Part shown: in pieces, positions 61,548 through 64,000 of the stretch
Layout: each line of letters opens with the position of its first letter
How positions within the stretch are numbered: position 1 is the stretch's first letter
DNA from: Thermococcus eurythermalis
GTDB taxonomy: Archaea > Methanobacteriota_B > Thermococci > Thermococcales > Thermococcaceae
Length of the DNA stretch: 64,000 nucleotides
Direction: 5' to 3'
Assembly: GCF_000769655.1 (NCBI RefSeq)
Contig: NZ_CP008887.1
Coordinates: 248,001-312,000 of the forward strand
The notes under the pieces: model-generated
What the model was told of the DNA's origin: nothing
The model's database searches: none
Seen by the model: the letters and a program-made list of their open reading frames with translations, nothing else
Translations under genes and position numbers: made by a program

Positions 61548-61883
61548 TTACTCCCCGCTGAGCTTGAGGATTGCCTCAGCTATGTCGCCCTTCGTTTCTT
61601 TTAGGGCCTTGAGGGCCGTCTCCCTGTCAACTCCGGCCTGCTCCATGACGAGCTGGATGTCCTCTTCAGGTATCTCAATGACTTCCCTAACCTCCTCACT
61701 CCCGGGAACAATCTGGTAGGTCTTCTCGCCCTGGACGACCATCACGGTAACGGCGGGATCCTTAAGGACGATCTCCTTCCCCTCAAACCTCAGGACGACC
61801 TCCTTAACGCCCTCAAGCTCCTCCATCTTTATGCCGAGCTGGCGCATGAGCTTCTTCATCTGCCTCGGGTTCATACCCATCAT
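61548..61883 (-). CDS. nac: nascent polypeptide-associated complex protein
   Basis: The 111-aa protein begins with a basic ribosome-binding segment (MNPRQMKKLMRQLGIKM), has a NAC domain (VVLRFEGKEIVLKDPAVTVMVVQGEKTYQIVPG) and a C-terminal UBA domain (IQLVMEQAGVDRETALKALKETKGDIAEAIL). Three Met codons are adjacent; ATG 61883 fits best to the AGGTGG spacing. It shields nascent chains on the ribosome. Confidence 0.93.
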   Translation of the reverse strand: MMGMNPRQMKKLMRQLGIKMEELEGVKEVVLRFEGKEIVLKDPAVTVMVVQGEKTYQIVPGSEEVREVIEIPEEDIQLVMEQAGVDRETALKALKETKGDIAEAILKLSGE

Positions 61884-61973
61884 CATGACCACCTAATAAG
61901 GAAGTCCCTCCGCAGTTTTAAAAAGGTTGGCAAAGTTTTTCAGGTGCTCCGCGAAATCCCGTTCGGTGAGAGT

Positions 61974-62156
61974 ATGCCCTACATCCCACAGAGGGTTCCC
62001 TCTGATTTCCAAATTCTATTCGGCACACTGGGTGTAGTCCTGCTTTTTCTCGTATTCTGGCTCTTCTCTAACTGGATGAAGAGGTACGCAGAGAGAAAGG
62101 AGAAGGAAATCGAAGAGGAGCTTAAAGAGTTGGAGCAAATTGGGGAGCTACATTAG
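61974..62156 (+). CDS. small single-span membrane protein
   Basis: The 60-aa protein has one membrane helix (residues about 15-35, ILFGTLGVVLLFLVFWLFS) and a charged cytoplasmic tail forming a short coiled coil (ERKEKEIEEELKELEQI). ATG 61974 follows GGTGAG. Its function is unknown. Confidence 0.65.
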   Translation: MPYIPQRVPSDFQILFGTLGVVLLFLVFWLFSNWMKRYAERKEKEIEEELKELEQIGELH

Positions 62157-62240
62157 CCTACGTACAGACCGTTTGTCCCAGAACTGATAAACATAGAAAA
62201 AGAGCCGTGCCGCAGTTAGGAGAAGAAAAAACCTTCAGCC

Positions 62241-63275
62241 TCAGGCCCCTTCCTTTTCATCGCCGGGGAAGTTTGAGGTCTCCTCGTTGGCCTTCATTAT
62301 CTTTTGCCTGTACTCCTCGTACTTCCTCCGCGCCTCTTCTGCCTTCTCCTTCTCGCCGAGGTACTCGTAGGCCTCTGCAACGTGCTTCCACCACATCGGG
62401 TCATTTTCAGCTTCCTTGAGGCAGTACTCGAGGAACTTCTGGTATGCCTCGCGGGCCAGCTCCTCTCTGCCGAGCTTCCTCGCTATGTTGCCGACGTCCT
62501 CCCAGAAGACGCCCTCCTCCTGGGCCTCCTTGGTGTAGTACTCAAGGGCCTTCTCCCAGGCTTCCTTAGCTTTCTCCTCGTTTCCGAGCTCCTCGTAGAG
62601 CTTGGCAACGTCCTCCCAGAACCAGGGCTCCTCCTCGGCGTACTTTTCAAGCGCCTTGGCGGCCCTCTCCATGTTTCCGGCCTTCTTCCAGTACTCGTGG
62701 GCCTCCTTCAGGTAGTAGGTGTCCTTTTCCTTGTCGTAGAGGGCCTCGTATATCTCGGCGGCCTTCTCGTACTTTCCGGCCTTCTCGTAGGCCCAGGCGG
62801 CGCTCTCAAGCCAGCCGAGCTTTAGGTACATCTCCGCGGCCTTCTCGTAGTTGCCGGCCTTCTCGTACTTCCTGGCGGCCTGCTTGTAGCGGCCCATCTT
62901 TTCAAGCTTCTCAGCGGAGCGGAAGCGGTCGGCTATGCTCAAATCGGGCTCGCTTATGTACCATATTCCGAAGGCCAGCAGGAGGACGAAGAACGCTATG
63001 ATTCCCCCAACGATTTCGAGCTTCTGCCAGGTGAGCACGAGGTAGGAGCCGTAGCCCGCTATCGCGGTGAGGACTGCCAGAATGGCCCCGTACTTCCAGC
63101 TCTCGGCGTAGAGTGTCAGCGCCGTAAAGAAGAGCAGCGCGAGCGTGAAACCGACGAAGCCTATCGCGAGGACAACCTGCACCAGCTTCCAGAAGCCCCA
63201 GTTGTAGACTATGAAACCGGCCACCGCAAGGAGGGCAACGAGGAAGCCGATTATATAGGCTTTCAGCTTGTCCAT
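62241..63275 (-). CDS. membrane-anchored TPR protein
   Basis: The 344-aa protein has four membrane helices (residues about 7-25, 33-53, 62-82, 88-106) and then a long run of TPR-like repeats rich in A, E, K, Y and W (YKQAARKYEKAGNYEKAAEMYLKLGWLESAAWAYEKAG; AEEEPWFWEDVAKLYEELGNEEKAKEAW). The tail probably binds proteins on the inner face of the membrane. The start overlaps the MGMT stop by 13 bases, so the two are co-transcribed. Confidence 0.85.
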   Translation of the reverse strand: MDKLKAYIIGFLVALLAVAGFIVYNWGFWKLVQVVLAIGFVGFTLALLFFTALTLYAESWKYGAILAVLTAIAGYGSYLVLTWQKLEIVGGIIAFFVLLLAFGIWYISEPDLSIADRFRSAEKLEKMGRYKQAARKYEKAGNYEKAAEMYLKLGWLESAAWAYEKAGKYEKAAEIYEALYDKEKDTYYLKEAHEYWKKAGNMERAAKALEKYAEEEPWFWEDVAKLYEELGNEEKAKEAWEKALEYYTKEAQEEGVFWEDVGNIARKLGREELAREAYQKFLEYCLKEAENDPMWWKHVAEAYEYLGEKEKAEEARRKYEEYRQKIMKANEETSNFPGDEKEGA

Positions 63276-63787
63276 TCCTTCACCCCCTCAAGTTCGAGCA
63301 GGAACTTCTTTTCTTCAATCCCAAGGTTATAGTGGCCTATGCCGTCATTCGCCACAACCCTGTGGCAGGGGACGATTATTGGATACGGATTCCTCTTCAT
63401 CGCCCCGCCGACCGCTCTCGGCGACGTTTCAAGGGCCTTTGCAAGGCTACCGTAGGTTATAACAGCCCCTCTTTTAACGTTTTTCGTGAGCCATTCGTAA
63501 ACGCGCCTCTCAAAGGGTGTTACACCCTCGAAGGAGAGCTCGGAAAGGGCTTTCCCGTTGTCAAGCTCCCCAACCATAACGCGATAAACGAGCTCGGTGT
63601 AGTTGCTCGGCTGGACGTCGAGGGAAATGGCAACGTTTCTCCCCCGCAGGAACTCGGCAAGGTTTCTGATTCTCTCCAAAAGCTCGCCCCTCGTGAAGGC
63701 GAAGCTTACACCCTGAATCCTCCCGTGAAAGATTACCCCAATCCAGACGTCTCTCCCGTTGACCCTAAACCTCTCCACCGCGAGCAT
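63263..63787 (-). CDS. ogt: O6-methylguanine-DNA methyltransferase
   Basis: The 174-aa repair protein removes methyl groups from O6 of guanine. The active-site PCHRVV (Cys near residue 141), the helix-turn-helix YGSLAKALETSPRAVGGAMKRNP, and the same length as T. kodakarensis MGMT support the call. ATG 63787 adjoins the stop of the preceding gene. Confidence 0.96.
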   Translation of the reverse strand: MLAVERFRVNGRDVWIGVIFHGRIQGVSFAFTRGELLERIRNLAEFLRGRNVAISLDVQPSNYTELVYRVMVGELDNGKALSELSFEGVTPFERRVYEWLTKNVKRGAVITYGSLAKALETSPRAVGGAMKRNPYPIIVPCHRVVANDGIGHYNLGIEEKKFLLELEGVKEWTS

Positions 63788-64000
63788 TCAGCATTCCTCC
63801 AGCCTCTTAACGGCCCTTCTCAGCGGGCCCATGAGGGTGTGCACCTCCCGACCATAGAGGAAGGCCTTACCGACTGCCTTCCGGAAGACCTTAACGAAAA
63901 CCTCTCGCCTCTCCTCGTCCTTGGGGTAGTTGAGAGCGTTTAAAAGCTCGGCCCATACCCTAACGAGCGCCTCCTTTTCCCGCAGGGTCGCCGGCTCAAG
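63788..64000 (-). CDS. C-terminal part of an unknown protein
   Basis: The window ends inside this gene; only the last 70 residues are visible (ending HTLMGPLRRAVKRLEEC). The piece is helical and basic with a terminal Cys. Its TGA overlaps the MGMT ATG by nothing but is immediately adjacent, so it is in one operon with ogt and the TPR gene. The family cannot be told. Confidence 0.7.
   Translation of the reverse strand, partial: LEPATLREKEALVRVWAELLNALNYPKDEERREVFVKVFRKAVGKAFLYGREVHTLMGPLRRAVKRLEEC

Noticed and set aside
1-64000. CRISPR arrays, insertion sequences and rRNA genes
   Set aside because: No regularly spaced repeats, transposase-like proteins or rRNA-like stretches were seen anywhere in the window.

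Overview
The window comes from a hyperthermophilic euryarchaeon of the order Thermococcales, almost certainly a Thermococcus species. The basis is close resemblance, recalled from memory, to T. kodakarensis and Pyrococcus proteins (ATP DNA ligase, MGMT, GAPOR, bifunctional FBP aldolase/phosphatase, the POR/VOR gene order), GGTG/GAGGTG ribosome binding sites, TTTATAAA-type archaeal promoters, and GC-rich tRNAs. Genes are dense, on both strands, and several convergent pairs overlap at their 3' ends.

Layout. 0-10 kb: the end of a VapC toxin, wybutosine enzyme Taw3, tRNA-His, a corrinoid adenosyltransferase, a Tfx regulator, an LrgAB-like membrane pair, DUF2139, a chemoreceptor, and a radical SAM enzyme resembling tetraether lipid synthase with a small downstream partner. 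10-25 kb: uracil-DNA glycosylase, an NhaC antiporter, pantoate kinase/small membrane protein/DNA ligase, a PrsW-like protein, pyrE, a MinD-like ATPase, an RNA m5U methyltransferase, LrpA, tRNA-Tyr, tRNA-Gly, methyltransferases and a DUF2079 membrane protein. 25-33 kb: an AT-rich, catalytically intact long Argonaute between housekeeping genes, then archaeosine synthase ArcS, a coiled-coil protein, carbamate kinase and a CrtI-like FAD protein.

33.2-37.3 kb is an accessory island. It contains a 34-aa Cys-bearing peptide with a very strong Shine-Dalgarno, a short (half-length) radical SAM maturase, an ABC ATPase and permease coupled by ATGA overlaps, and a secreted protein. I read it as a candidate RiPP (modified peptide) cluster, and it is the most likely new system here.

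37-50 kb: GAPOR and FBP aldolase/phosphatase, each with a near-consensus Thermococcales glycolytic motif placed on opposite sides of the TATA box (repression versus activation); tRNA-Trp with a box C/D guide intron; GcvT, a Usp protein, a candidate C/D sRNA, CutA, acylphosphatase, an ACT regulator, a PfkB kinase, TFE and DUF2110. 50-64 kb: an Mrp ATPase, the complete POR/VOR ketoacid:ferredoxin oxidoreductase operon with a palindrome enclosing its TATA box, a Pit phosphate permease, HflX, a HEAT-repeat protein, NAC, a TPR membrane protein, MGMT and a truncated gene.

Central metabolism fits a peptide- and sugar-fermenting anaerobe: GAPOR, POR and VOR feed ferredoxin, carbamate kinase makes ATP, and FBPase serves gluconeogenesis. 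All function calls rest on reading motifs and remembered family features; no database search was run.
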